Origin: Falsirhodobacter sp051195255
GTDB lineage: Bacteria > Pseudomonadota > Alphaproteobacteria > Rhodobacterales > Rhodobacteraceae
Assembly (NCBI RefSeq): GCF_051195255.1
Contig: NZ_JBNJLK010000001.1
Span: forward strand, 1 to 64,000
DNA: 64,000 nucleotides
Reading direction: 5' to 3'
Shown piece by piece: positions 17,359-26,372 of this stretch (the first letter of the stretch is position 1; each line of letters opens with the position of its first letter). The notes beneath the pieces are model-generated. The model had not been told where the DNA came from. It saw only the letters and a list, made by a program, of their open reading frames with translations, and made no database searches. A program made the translations under genes and the position numbers.

Positions 17359-18195
17359 ATGATCGACTGGCTCACAGACCACAAGATACCCGTCGGACGC
17401 TGGGCGAAGGACGCCTTCGACTGGCTGAACACGCATGGCGGACCGGTCTTCGGCCTGATCTCCTCGGTCATGGAAACGCTGATCGACGGGGTGCTTCTGG
17501 CCCTGCAGGGGGTGCATCCGCTGATCGTCATCGCGGCCTTCGTGGCGCTGACCTGGGTGTTGCAGCGCAACTGGAAGGTCTGCCTGCTGATCCTGACGGG
17601 CTTCCTGTTCATCCTGAACCAGGGGTATTGGGAGCCGATGACCGAAAGCCTCGCGCTGATCATCCTCGCCTGCGCCACGACCATGGTGATCGGCGTGCCC
17701 ATCGGCATCGCGGCGGCCCACCGGCCGCGCCTTTTGCAGGCGATTACCCCGCTGCTGGACCTGATGCAAACGCTGCCGACCTTTGTCTACCTGATCCCGG
17801 CCATCGTGTTCTTCGGGCTGGGCATGGTGCCCGGCCTGCTGGCCACCGTCATCTTCGTGCTGCCCGCGCCCATCCGGCTGACGGCGCTGGGCATCGGATC
17901 GACCCCGCCCGCCCTGCTGGAGGCCGCGGAAAGCTTCGGCGCCACCCGGCGCCAGCGGCTGTTCAAGGTGGAGCTTCCCTGGGCCCTGCCCCAGATCATG
18001 GCCGGCCTGACGCAGGCCATCATGCTCTCGCTGTCCATGGTTGTCATCGCGGCCCTGGTCGGGGCGAACGGGCTGGGCGTGCCGGTGGTGCGGGCGCTGA
18101 ACACCGTCAACACCGCACTGGGCTTTGAATCCGGCATCATCATCGTCGTGGTGGCGATCATCCTCGACCGCATGCTGAAGGTGACCCGCGCATGA
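17359..18195 (+). CDS. choW: Choline ABC transporter, permease
   Basis: 278-residue ProW-type inner-membrane permease. Hydrophobic helices begin near residues 52, 72, 95, 136, 205 and 250. The ATPase-coupling EAA loop reads EAAESFGATRRQRLFKVELP. AAGGAAG lies before the ATG at 17359. The stop overlaps the choV start by 4 bp. Confidence 0.92.
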   Translation: MIDWLTDHKIPVGRWAKDAFDWLNTHGGPVFGLISSVMETLIDGVLLALQGVHPLIVIAAFVALTWVLQRNWKVCLLILTGFLFILNQGYWEPMTESLALIILACATTMVIGVPIGIAAAHRPRLLQAITPLLDLMQTLPTFVYLIPAIVFFGLGMVPGLLATVIFVLPAPIRLTALGIGSTPPALLEAAESFGATRRQRLFKVELPWALPQIMAGLTQAIMLSLSMVVIAALVGANGLGVPVVRALNTVNTALGFESGIIIVVVAIILDRMLKVTRA

Positions 18196-19214
18196 CCGCC
18201 GTGATTTTCGACAATGTCTCCATCGTGTTCGGGGACGACCCGCACCGCGCCCTGCCCCTGATGGACCAGAACCGCACCCGGACCGAGGTGCAGGAGGCCA
18301 CGGGCCAGATCCTCGGCGTCCACGACTGTTCCCTGACCGTGAAGGAGGGGGAGATCCTGGTGCTGATGGGTCTCTCGGGGTCGGGCAAGTCCACCCTGCT
18401 GCGCGGGGTGAACGGCCTGAACACCGTGATCCGGGGCGAGGTAAAGATCAGCGACGGCGACCGGATGGTCTCCGTCACCCACGCGCCGGCGGCGGAACTG
18501 CGGCGGCTGCGCCGGTCGCGCATCGCCATGGTGTTCCAGGGCTTCGGCCTGCTGCCGTGGCGATCGGTGCGCGAAAACGTGGGGCTGGGGCTGGAACTGG
18601 CGGGTGTGGCGGCCGACGAACGCCGCCGCCGGGTGGACGAACAGCTGGCGCTGGTGGGACTGACCCAATGGGCCGACCGCAAGGTGGCCGAACTGTCGGG
18701 CGGGATGCAGCAGCGCGTGGGGCTGGCCCGCGCCTTCGTCACCGAAGCGCCGATCCTGTTGATGGACGAACCGTTCTCCGCCCTCGACCCGCTGATCCGC
18801 AACCGCCTGCAGGACGAGCTTCTGGACCTTCAGGCCAAGCTGAAACGCACGATCATCTTCGTCAGCCACGACCTGGACGAGGCGTTCAAGATCGGCAACC
18901 GCATCGCCCTGATGGACGGGGGCCGCATCGTGCAATGCGGCACGGCGAGGGAGATCATCGCCAGCCCCGCTTCGGACTATGTGGCGGAGTTCGTGGCGCA
19001 CATGAACCCGCTGTCGGTCCTGAAGGCGCGGGACGTGATGACGGAAGGAGTCGCCGCAGGGGCCCGCAGCGTGGAGGCGGAAACACCCGTGAAACAGGTG
19101 ATGGAGATCCTGCGCGACGGCACCTCCCACCTTCAGGTGACGGAAGGTGGGATGCCCATCGGCGTGATCCGTGCCGAAAGCGTGATGGCGCGGCTTCTAA
19201 ACCCGCGGGGGTGA
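18192..19214 (+). CDS. choV: Choline ABC transporter, ATP-binding subunit
   Basis: 340-residue ProV-like ATPase. Walker A GLSGSGKS (about residues 60-67), signature LSGGMQQRVGLARAF, Walker B ILLMDEPFSALDP and the switch His in FVSHD are present. The C-terminal 65 residues (from about 275, VLKARDVMTEG) form a partial CBS-like regulatory region, as in osmoprotectant importers. An extra loop between the first strand and Walker A (DQNRTRTEVQEATGQ) is typical of the ChoV group. A terminator follows at once. Confidence 0.92.
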   Translation: MTAVIFDNVSIVFGDDPHRALPLMDQNRTRTEVQEATGQILGVHDCSLTVKEGEILVLMGLSGSGKSTLLRGVNGLNTVIRGEVKISDGDRMVSVTHAPAAELRRLRRSRIAMVFQGFGLLPWRSVRENVGLGLELAGVAADERRRRVDEQLALVGLTQWADRKVAELSGGMQQRVGLARAFVTEAPILLMDEPFSALDPLIRNRLQDELLDLQAKLKRTIIFVSHDLDEAFKIGNRIALMDGGRIVQCGTAREIIASPASDYVAEFVAHMNPLSVLKARDVMTEGVAAGARSVEAETPVKQVMEILRDGTSHLQVTEGGMPIGVIRAESVMARLLNPRG

Positions 19215-19221
19215 ACGAAAA

Positions 19222-19245
19222 GGGGGCCGATGGCCCCCCCTTTTT
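19222..19245. terminator. Intrinsic terminator of choXWV, bidirectional
   Basis: GGGGGCC-GAT-GGCCCCC stem (19222-19228/19232-19238) followed by CCTTTTT and preceded by AAAA. It lies between the choV stop and the topA stop at 19247, and can serve both. Confidence 0.88.
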
Positions 19246-19246
19246 C

Positions 19247-21829
19247 TTATTCCTCGGTCTTGGCGGTCTTCCTGGCCGGGGCTTTCTTGGCCGCCGGCTT
19301 CTTCGCGGCGGTCTTCTTCGCCGCCGGCTTCTTGGCGGTGGCCGCCCTCTTCGGGGCCGCCTTCTTCTTGCCGCCCTTCAACGCCTTCTCATTCACCAGA
19401 ACCAGCGCGTCCTCAAAGGTGACGGATTCGGGTTCCATCTCTTTCGGCAGGGTCGCGAAGACCTTTTCCCACTTCACGTAGGGGCCGTAACGGCCAGCCA
19501 TCACGCTCATCACCCCGCCGTCGGGGTGATCGCCCAGCACCTTCAGCGGTTCCGCCGCCGCCCGCTGGCCGCGCACCACCTTGGAGGCGAGAACCTCCAC
19601 CGCGCGGTTCATCCCGATCTCGAACACCTCGTCCACTTCGGGCAGGTTGGCGTATTTTGACCCGTGCTTGACATAGGGACCGAAGCGGCCGATCCCCGCC
19701 TCCACCAGCACGCCATCGTCGGGGTGCGGGCCGATGGGGCGCGGCAGGTTCAGCAGGCGCAGGGCCTTTTCCAGATCCATGTCGGCGGGCGACCAGCCCT
19801 TGGGCAGGCTGGCGCGGGGTGGCTTCGGCACCTCCTCCGTCGCCTCGCCCTTCTGGACATAGGGTCCGAAACGGCCGGTCTTCAGCCAGACCGGCACGCC
19901 GTCCGGATCCTCGCCCAGCACGCGTTCGCCCGCCGCCTCCTCATCCCCCGCGACGGAGATGGGGCGCGTGTAACGGCATTCGGGATAGTTGCCGCAGCCG
20001 ATGAACGCCCCACCCCCGCGCGAGGTTTTCAGGTGCAGGCGGCCGGCATGGCAGACCGGGCACACCCGCGGGTCCGACCCGTCGGCGCGGGGCGGATAAA
20101 GATGCGGCGCAAGGAAATCGTCGATCGTCGTCAAAACCTCGCCGATGCGCAGATCCGCCGTCTCCGCGATCGCGGCCGAGAAGTCCCGCCAGAAGCGCGC
20201 CAGCACCTCCTTGTAGTTCCGGTCGCCCGCCGACACGTCGTCCAGCTCCGCCTCAAGATCGGCGGTGAAGTCGTATTCGACGTAACGCTTGAAGTAGTTG
20301 GTCAGGAAGGCCGTCACCAGCCGCCCCTTGTCCTCGGGGAACAGGCGGTTCTTGTCCTTCCGGACGTATTCGCGGTCCTGGATCGTCGTCAGCACCGAGG
20401 CATAGGTGGACGGGCGGCCGATCCCCAGCTCCTCCATCCGCTTGACCAGCGTCGCTTCGGTGTAGCGGGGCGGCGGCTGGGTGAAGTGCTGTTCGGGGGT
20501 CACGCCCTGCTTCTTGGCGGGTTCGCCCTGCATGATCTGGGGCAGACGGCCATCGTCCTCCCCCTCGTCGTCGCGGCCTTCTTCATAGATCGCAAGGAAG
20601 CCGTCGAACATCACGACCTGCCCAGTGGCGCGCAGGGTGACCTGCCCGTCGGCGCTGCCCACGTCCACGGTGGTCCGCTCCAGCCGCGCGGCGGACATCT
20701 GGCTGGCCAGCGTGCGCTTCCAGATCAGCTCGTACAGCTTGCGCTGATCCGCCTCCAGCCGCAGCCCGTCAGGCGACGCGGCCATCTCGGTCGGGCGAAT
20801 GCACTCGTGCGCTTCCTGCGCGTTCTTGGCCTTGTTCTTGTACATGCGCGGGCTGTCGGGCACATAGTCCGCGCCGAAGCGCCGCTTGATCTCGTCCCGC
20901 GCGGCCATCACGGCCTCGGGCGCCATGTCGATGCCGTCGGTCCGCATGTAGGTGATGTGCCCCGCCTCGTACAGGCGCTGCGCGGCCGACATGCAGGCCT
21001 TCGCCCCCATGCCGAACTTGCGGCTGGCTTCCTGTTGCAGAGTCGATGTCATGAAAGGTGCAGACGGGTTGCGCGTTGCGGGCTTCGCCTCCACCGACTG
21101 CACGGTCAGGTCGCGCGAGATGACGGCCTGCACGGCCAGCTCCGCTGCCTCGGCCGTGGAGATGTCGTAGCGGTCCAGCTTCTTGCCGCCAAGGACGGTC
21201 AGCCGTGCCTCGAACTCCGCCCCGCGGGGGGTGACGAGCTGCGCCTTCACGCTCCAGTATTCGCGGGCGCGGAAGGCCTCGATCTCCATCTCGCGTTCGA
21301 CGATGAGGCGCAGGCAGACGGACTGCACGCGGCCGGCGGACTTGGCGCCCGGCAGCTTGCGCCACAGCACCGGCGACAGGTTGAAGCCGACAAGGTAGTC
21401 CAGCGCGCGGCGGGCCAGATAGGCCTCCACCAGCCGGGCATCGATGTCGCGGGGCTTGGCCATCGCTTCCAGCACGGCGGCCTTGGTGATCGCGTTGAAC
21501 GTCACGCGGCGCACCGTCTTTCCCTTTTTCAGCGAGGACGCCAGCGCCTCCTGAAGGTGCCAGGAAATTGCCTCCCCTTCCCGGTCAGGGTCGGTGGCAA
21601 GGATCAGGGTGTCGTCCGTCTTCAGCGCGTCGGCGATGGCCTTGACGTGCTTGCGGCTGTCGGCCGCCACCTCCCACAGCATGGCGAATTCGTGGTCGGT
21701 GTCCACCGAGCCGTCCTTGGGCGGAAGGTCCCGCACATGGCCGTAGGAAGCCAGAACGGTATAGTCGGAGCCCAGATACTTGTTGATCGTCTTGGCCTTG
21801 GCAGGTGATTCGACGACGACGACAGCCAT
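19247..21829 (-). CDS. topA: DNA topoisomerase I
   Basis: Type IA topoisomerase that relaxes negative supercoils. 860 residues: TOPRIM domain at the N-terminus (VVVESPAKAKTINKYLG, DPDREGEAISWH), catalytic Tyr in ITYMRTDG, then one zinc-finger-like module with CPVC...CGNYPEC (near 575-605) and two or three non-zinc topo C-terminal repeats each containing GRFGPYVK-like motifs. It ends in a 40-residue Lys/Ala tail (KKxAAKKP repeats) that probably binds DNA non-specifically. ATG at 21829. Confidence 0.96.
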   Translation of the reverse strand: MAVVVVESPAKAKTINKYLGSDYTVLASYGHVRDLPPKDGSVDTDHEFAMLWEVAADSRKHVKAIADALKTDDTLILATDPDREGEAISWHLQEALASSLKKGKTVRRVTFNAITKAAVLEAMAKPRDIDARLVEAYLARRALDYLVGFNLSPVLWRKLPGAKSAGRVQSVCLRLIVEREMEIEAFRAREYWSVKAQLVTPRGAEFEARLTVLGGKKLDRYDISTAEAAELAVQAVISRDLTVQSVEAKPATRNPSAPFMTSTLQQEASRKFGMGAKACMSAAQRLYEAGHITYMRTDGIDMAPEAVMAARDEIKRRFGADYVPDSPRMYKNKAKNAQEAHECIRPTEMAASPDGLRLEADQRKLYELIWKRTLASQMSAARLERTTVDVGSADGQVTLRATGQVVMFDGFLAIYEEGRDDEGEDDGRLPQIMQGEPAKKQGVTPEQHFTQPPPRYTEATLVKRMEELGIGRPSTYASVLTTIQDREYVRKDKNRLFPEDKGRLVTAFLTNYFKRYVEYDFTADLEAELDDVSAGDRNYKEVLARFWRDFSAAIAETADLRIGEVLTTIDDFLAPHLYPPRADGSDPRVCPVCHAGRLHLKTSRGGGAFIGCGNYPECRYTRPISVAGDEEAAGERVLGEDPDGVPVWLKTGRFGPYVQKGEATEEVPKPPRASLPKGWSPADMDLEKALRLLNLPRPIGPHPDDGVLVEAGIGRFGPYVKHGSKYANLPEVDEVFEIGMNRAVEVLASKVVRGQRAAAEPLKVLGDHPDGGVMSVMAGRYGPYVKWEKVFATLPKEMEPESVTFEDALVLVNEKALKGGKKKAAPKRAATAKKPAAKKTAAKKPAAKKAPARKTAKTEE

Positions 21830-21853
21830 GCATATTTCCCTTCGAGAGCGGGC

Positions 21854-21883
21854 CTAATGTGGTTGATCGCCCCCGGTTGTCAA
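21854..21883 (-). promoter_or_regulatory. Candidate sigma-70 promoter of topA
   Basis: Minus strand: perfect -35 TTGACA (21878-21883), 18-bp spacer, weak -10 CATTAG (21854-21859). The -35 lies across the dprA stop codon. This would leave a leader of about 17 bases before topA. Confidence 0.4.
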
Positions 21884-22965
21884 TGCGCCGTGCGGATCAG
21901 CAGCCCACCCGGTTGCCGTTCGACGGCCCCTTCCAGCTCCAGCGCCAGAAGCTCGGGCGCAAGGACGGCGGCGCTGATGCCAAGGTCGCGGATCAGCTGA
22001 TCCTCCGCCATCGGCGAGGGGCCGAGGAGGTCGAGGATGCGCTGCGCCAGCCCCTCGGCGGGGGGTGGTGCGGGCTTGGAAACGGGGGGCACGGGAATCC
22101 GCCGGCGGACTGGCGCGCCGAAGTTGATGACCGTCTGGCCGGTGGCGTCCAAGAGTTCGCTCGCCTGCGTCAGCAGGGTCGCGCCTTCGCGGATCAGCTG
22201 GTTGCAGCCGGCGGCGCGGGCGTCGAAAGGATGGCCCGGCACGGCGAACACCTCCCGCCCCTGGTCCAGCGCGTCGCGCGCGGTGATGAGGCTGCCCGAC
22301 CGGGCCGCCGCCTCCACCACCACCACGGAATGGGCGAGGCCTGAGACGATGCGGTTGCGCAGCGGGAAATGCCGCGCCTGCGGCTCCGTCCCCGGCGGCT
22401 GTTCGGTCAAAAGGCAGCCCTGTTCGGCGATCCGTGCCGCCAGCGCGGTGTTCTCGGTCGGATAGATCACGTCGATCCCCCCTGCCATCACGGCCACGGT
22501 TCCGGGAAGCGCCGCCTCATGCGCCTCGGCGTCGATGCCGCGGGCAAGGCCGGAGACAACGACCTGCCCCGCCTCGGCCAGGGAGAAGGCCAGCTTCCGC
22601 GCCATCCGCAGCCCAAGACTGGAGGCGTTGCGCGCCCCCACCAGCGCGACCATCGGCCGCGCCAGCAGCGTCGTGTCGCCCTTGGCCCACAGGACGGGCG
22701 GCGCATCGCCGATGCTGGCCAGCGACATAGGATAATCGTCATCCCCCCAGCAGATCAGCCGCGCGCCCGCCGCCTGACCCTTCCGGATTTCGGCCATCGC
22801 GACACGCTCGGGGCAAGCCTCGTACGTCTCCACCCCCGAGGCGCGGGCGATGCCGGGCAGCGCGTTCAGCGCGGCGCGGGCCGAGCCATGCTCCTCCATC
22901 AACCGGTGGAAGGTCACGGCGCCGACGCGGCGCGAACGGATCAGGCGAAGGGTGTCGATGTCCAT
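21880..22965 (-). CDS. dprA: DNA-processing protein DprA
   Basis: Binds incoming single-stranded DNA and loads RecA during natural transformation. 361 residues: a short N-terminal helical part, the Rossmann-like core with ALVGARNAS, VVSGLARGIDAEAHEAAL and FPLRNRIVSGLA, and a C-terminal winged helix (from about 300, LLGPSPMAEDQLIRDLG). Start ATG 22965 with GAAGG five bases upstream; that GAAGG can pair with CCTTC in a small hairpin (22970-22988). A full CtrA-type site lies at 22990-23005. In Rhodobacter capsulatus dprA is CtrA-dependent and needed to receive gene-transfer-agent DNA. Confidence 0.92.
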   Translation of the reverse strand: MDIDTLRLIRSRRVGAVTFHRLMEEHGSARAALNALPGIARASGVETYEACPERVAMAEIRKGQAAGARLICWGDDDYPMSLASIGDAPPVLWAKGDTTLLARPMVALVGARNASSLGLRMARKLAFSLAEAGQVVVSGLARGIDAEAHEAALPGTVAVMAGGIDVIYPTENTALAARIAEQGCLLTEQPPGTEPQARHFPLRNRIVSGLAHSVVVVEAAARSGSLITARDALDQGREVFAVPGHPFDARAAGCNQLIREGATLLTQASELLDATGQTVINFGAPVRRRIPVPPVSKPAPPPAEGLAQRILDLLGPSPMAEDQLIRDLGISAAVLAPELLALELEGAVERQPGGLLIRTAH

Positions 22966-22989
22966 GTCGCCTTCGTCGCCGATGAAGGG

Positions 22990-23005
22990 TTAACGCGTGC
23001 TTAAC
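22990..23005. promoter_or_regulatory. Full CtrA-type binding site between dprA and bioM
   Basis: TTAA-CGCGTGC-TTAAC matches the TTAA-N7-TTAA(C) consensus without a mismatch, and on the minus strand it also reads TTAA-N7-TTAAC. It is 25 bp from the dprA start and 36 bp from the bioM start. Control of dprA is the likelier role given known CtrA targets. Confidence 0.6.
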
Positions 23006-23040
23006 TTGATCCAGCGGGCAAAACGCGCCATCAGGCGGGG

Positions 23041-23727
23041 ATGAACGGGATTGAACTTGAACAGGCGGGCGTCGTTCTGCAGGGCCGCACCCTGCTGCAC
23101 GGGGTGACGCTGCACCTGACCGAACGGCGCATCGCGATCCTTGGCCGCAACGGCGCGGGCAAGACCACGTTCCTGCGCCTGCTGGCGGGGTTGCAGCCCC
23201 CCACCAGTGGCAAGGTTCGGGTGGAGGGCGCTGATCCCGCCGACCGCCGTGCCATGCTGGGTGCCATCGGCATCCTGTTCCAGAACCCCGACCACCAGAT
23301 CATCTTCCCCACGGTGGAGGAAGAGCTGGGCTTCGGCCTGCGCCAGATGAACCACCCCGACCCCGCCGAAGCGGTGCGCGCCCTTCTGGACGCGGAAGGC
23401 CGGGCGGATTGGGCGGAGCGTCCCGTTCAAACCCTGTCGCAGGGGCAAAAGCAGTATCTGTGCCTGATGGCGATCCTGCTGATGGGCCCGAAGACGATCC
23501 TGCTTGACGAACCTTTCGCCGCGCTGGACCTGCCCACCCGGCTGCGCCTGCAACGACGGCTGGCGGCCCTGCCCCAACGGCTGATCACGATCACGCACGA
23601 TCCGGCCTCGGTGCAGGGGGCGGACCGCGTGCTGTGGCTGGACGAGGGGCGCATCGTGGCGGACGGCCCACCCGACGCCGTCCTGCCGCCCTTTCTGGCG
23701 GAGATGGAACGGCTGGGACGGGAATGA
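23041..23727 (+). CDS. bioM: Biotin ECF transporter, ATPase
   Basis: 228-residue CbiO-type ATPase. Walker A GRNGAGKT (about 36-43), Q-loop in LFQNPDHQIIFPTVEEEL (an ECF-ATPase hallmark), signature LSQGQKQYLCLMAIL (LSGGQ variant with Gln), Walker B TILLDEPFAALD and switch His in TITHD. Energises the biotin-specific component BioY with BioN. AGGCGGGG precedes the ATG; the stop overlaps bioN by 4 bp. Confidence 0.9.
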   Translation: MNGIELEQAGVVLQGRTLLHGVTLHLTERRIAILGRNGAGKTTFLRLLAGLQPPTSGKVRVEGADPADRRAMLGAIGILFQNPDHQIIFPTVEEELGFGLRQMNHPDPAEAVRALLDAEGRADWAERPVQTLSQGQKQYLCLMAILLMGPKTILLDEPFAALDLPTRLRLQRRLAALPQRLITITHDPASVQGADRVLWLDEGRIVADGPPDAVLPPFLAEMERLGRE

Positions 23728-24320
23728 TCGCCCTCACCTCCCCCGTCCGGACGCCGTGGCACCGGATTCCGCCGGGGCCGAAGCTGCTGGCCCTGATCGC
23801 CGTGACCGCCGTGGCGATGGCGATGCCAACGCCGCTTCCGCTGGCGCTGCTGCTTCTGGCGGTTCTGGCCTGTTATGCGGCGGGGGACCGGCGGTTCCTG
23901 CGGCACGGAATGGCCGTGATGCGGCCGCTTCTGCCGCTGGTGGTGGTGCTGATGGGCTGGCACCTGGTCCTTGGCGCGCCCCAGGCCGGGGCTGTCATGG
24001 TGTTGCGCATCGCGGTGGCCATGGGGGCTGCAAACCTCGTCACGATGACGACGCGGCTGGACGCGATGATCGCGCTGGTCACCCGGGTCACGCGGCCGCT
24101 GTCGCCCCTTCTGCCGCCGAGGGCGCTGGCGCTGGCCATCGCGCTGATGATCCGCTTTATCCCGGTGATGGCGACCCGCCATGCGGCGGCGCAAGATGCG
24201 TGGCGTGCACGTTCGGCCCGTCGGGCCGGATGGCGGGTGGTTCCCCCGGTCCTGTTGGGCACACTGGATGACGCAGACCGCGTGGCAGAGGCTTTGCGAG
24301 CGCGCGGCGGCATGTCATAA
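23724..24320 (+). CDS. bioN: Biotin ECF transporter, transmembrane T component
   Basis: 198-residue CbiQ-type membrane protein. Helices near residues 22-52, 66-86 and 90-105, then 133-148. The ATPase-coupling Ala-Arg motif is seen in AWRARSARRAG (about 165-175). BioN proteins are short among T components, which fits. ATG overlaps the bioM stop; bioY follows 25 bp later. Confidence 0.88.
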   Translation: MIALTSPVRTPWHRIPPGPKLLALIAVTAVAMAMPTPLPLALLLLAVLACYAAGDRRFLRHGMAVMRPLLPLVVVLMGWHLVLGAPQAGAVMVLRIAVAMGAANLVTMTTRLDAMIALVTRVTRPLSPLLPPRALALAIALMIRFIPVMATRHAAAQDAWRARSARRAGWRVVPPVLLGTLDDADRVAEALRARGGMS

Positions 24321-24345
24321 GACCGTGAACTTCCGTGAGGTCACC

Positions 24346-24894
24346 TTGGAACGCAACATCACCCTGATCGCCTTGTTCGCGGCCCTGTGCGCCGTCCTGT
24401 CCACCGTGCCGCAGATCCATTTGCCGCTGGGCGTGCCCATTACCGCGCAGTCGCTGGGCGTGATGCTGTGCGGGATCGTGCTGGGCGCGAAACGCGGCGC
24501 GCTGGCCGTGCTGCTCTACATGGCCGTGGCGGCGATGGGGCTGCCGATCCTGTCGGGCGGGCGCGGCGGTCTGGCGCCTTTCGTTGGCCCGACGGCGGGC
24601 TTCATCTGGGGCTGGCCCGTGGCGGCCTTCGTCACCGGCCTGATCATGGAACGCTGGCGCGCCTCGGTCGCGCCCGTGGCGCTGGTGGCGGCGATCGTCG
24701 GCTGCATCCTCGTGCTGTATCCGTTCGGGATCGTGGGCCTGTGGCTGCTGGCCCCGCAATCGACGGCCCTGCCCACCATCGCGGCCAGCATGGCGGTCTT
24801 CCTGCCGGGCGACCTGATCAAGGCGGGGCTTGCGGCACTGGTGGCGCAAAGCCTGTTCCGGGCGCGACCGCAATCGCTTCTGTCGCGGGCATGA
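24346..24894 (+). CDS. bioY: Biotin transporter, substrate-specific component
   Basis: 182-residue S component with about six membrane helices. The family motif GLPILSGGRGGLAPFVGPTAGFIWGWP is conserved in pieces (residues 60-90) and the C-terminal FLPGDLIKAGLAALVA is typical. I prefer TTG 24346 (MERNITLIALFAAL) because GAGGT sits 6 bases upstream; GTG 24325 would add seven residues. No BioR-type operator was found upstream of bioM. Confidence 0.9.
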   Translation: MERNITLIALFAALCAVLSTVPQIHLPLGVPITAQSLGVMLCGIVLGAKRGALAVLLYMAVAAMGLPILSGGRGGLAPFVGPTAGFIWGWPVAAFVTGLIMERWRASVAPVALVAAIVGCILVLYPFGIVGLWLLAPQSTALPTIAASMAVFLPGDLIKAGLAALVAQSLFRARPQSLLSRA

Positions 24895-24922
24895 AAAAAG
24901 GCGCCTTCCGGCGCCTTTTTTT
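24894..24922. terminator. Bidirectional terminator between bioY and gltX
   Basis: AAAAAAGGCGCC-TTCC-GGCGCCTTTTTT forms a 12-bp stem with A- and T-tracts, so it works on both strands. It overlaps the stop codons' edges of both genes. Confidence 0.92.
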
Positions 24923-26246
24923 ATTCCTTCGCGCGAACCCGCTGCAGCAGCGGCATCACGTCGGCCATGTCGGGCCCGTGCGCCTGCCCCGTCAGGGCCT
25001 TTCGCAGCGGCATGAACAGCCCTTTGCCCTTGCGGCCCGTGGACTCCTTCACCTTTGCGGTCCATTCGCCCCAACTGTCGCGGGTGTAGGGACCGGGAGG
25101 CAGAAGGGTCAGCGCCTCGGCCACGAAATCGGCATCCTCGGGCGCGATGTCCGGCTCCGCCCCGTCGCGGAACAGGTCCCACCAGCCGCGCAGATCGTTC
25201 AGGACGGTGATGTTGTCCTTGGCCACATACCAGAACCGCGCGCGCAGGTCTTCCGGCACGCCCAGATCCGCCAGACGATCCTCGACCTGCGCGATCTCCA
25301 GCCCCTGCACCCAGGTCTTGGTCAGCGGGAACAGGTCGGCCTGGTCGAACTTGGTCGGTGCCGCGCCGAAGCTTTCGATGTCGAAGCCTGCGATCAGTTC
25401 CTCATGCGTGCGCATCACCTCGATCGGTTTCGAAGACCCCAGCCGCGCCATCATCGACAGCAGAGCCATCGGCTCCACCCCTTGGGCGCGCAGGTCCCGC
25501 AGGGACAGGACGCCCAGACGCTTCGACAGCGCTTCGCCCTGAGGGCCTGTCAGAAGCGAGTGGTGGGCAAAGCCGGGGGGCGTGCCGCCCATCGCCTCCA
25601 TGATCTGGATCTGCGTCGCGGTGTTTGTCACGTGATCCGCGCCGCGCACGATGAAGGTCACGCCCATGTCGATGTCATCGACGGACGACGCGAAGGTGTA
25701 CAGCACCTGACCGTCCTGCCGGATCAGCACCGGGTCCGATACCGATGCCGCGTCGATGGAGATCGGGCCGAGGATGCCGTCCGTCCACTCGATCCGCTCC
25801 TGCTCCAGCTCGAACCGCCAGTAGCCGCCGCGTTCAGCGCGCAGTTTCGCCTTCTCGTCCTCGGTCAGCTTCAGGGCGGCGCGGTCGTAGACCGGCGGCT
25901 TGCCCATGTTCAGCTGCTTCTTGCGCTTCAGGTCCAGCTCGGTTGGGGATTCGAAGCATTCGTAGAACTTCCCCTTGGCGCGCAGATCCTCGGCCGCCTC
26001 GGCGTACCGCTCCAAGCGGGCGGACTGGCGTTCCTCGCGGTCCCAGGTCAGGCCCAGCCATTCGAGGTCTTCCTTCAGCGCGTCGACATATTCCTGCTTC
26101 GAACGTTCCTGGTCGGTGTCGTCCAGCCGCAGGATGAACTGGCCGCCCTGCTTGCGGGCGATCATCCAGTTCATCAGCGCGGTGCGCAGGTTGCCCACGT
26201 GGATGAAGCCGGTGGGGGAAGGGGCGAAGCGGGTGACGACGGTCAT
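24921..26246 (-). CDS. gltX: Glutamyl-tRNA synthetase
   Basis: 441-residue class I synthetase charging tRNA-Glu (and possibly tRNA-Gln, amidated later). The HIGH-type motif is PSPTGFIHVGNLRTAL near the N-terminus; the KMSKS-type loop is ALSKRLG (near 240). Many Rhodobacteraceae carry two gltX genes, so this may be one of a pair with divided tRNA specificity. ATG at 26246. Upstream lies a short divergent region. Confidence 0.93.
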   Translation of the reverse strand: MTVVTRFAPSPTGFIHVGNLRTALMNWMIARKQGGQFILRLDDTDQERSKQEYVDALKEDLEWLGLTWDREERQSARLERYAEAAEDLRAKGKFYECFESPTELDLKRKKQLNMGKPPVYDRAALKLTEDEKAKLRAERGGYWRFELEQERIEWTDGILGPISIDAASVSDPVLIRQDGQVLYTFASSVDDIDMGVTFIVRGADHVTNTATQIQIMEAMGGTPPGFAHHSLLTGPQGEALSKRLGVLSLRDLRAQGVEPMALLSMMARLGSSKPIEVMRTHEELIAGFDIESFGAAPTKFDQADLFPLTKTWVQGLEIAQVEDRLADLGVPEDLRARFWYVAKDNITVLNDLRGWWDLFRDGAEPDIAPEDADFVAEALTLLPPGPYTRDSWGEWTAKVKESTGRKGKGLFMPLRKALTGQAHGPDMADVMPLLQRVRAKE

Positions 26247-26316
26247 GGCTGTTCTCCGATTGCGGGGCGACCTGTCTCATGAAAGCCGCGCGGTGTCCAT
26301 ATCGGGCCATGGCCCG

Positions 26317-26344
26317 TTGTGCGGGGACGACCTCTCTATATACT
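26317..26344 (+). promoter_or_regulatory. Candidate sigma-70 promoter for the DUF484-xerC operon
   Basis: TTGTGC (26317-26322), 16-bp spacer, TATACT (26339-26344; five of six to TATAAT). Predicted start about 26351, some 20 bases before the ATG. Confidence 0.5.
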
Positions 26345-26372
26345 GCTCCGAAACAAGATGAACGAGAGCAGG

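Noticed and set aside
19664..21808. 714-codon open frame opposite topA
   Set aside because: Same composition artefact; topA carries all catalytic motifs.
22966..23040. BioR operator (TTATCTATAA-like) upstream of bioM
   Set aside because: No such sequence in this gap or before bioY; biotin control of bioMNY is not visible.
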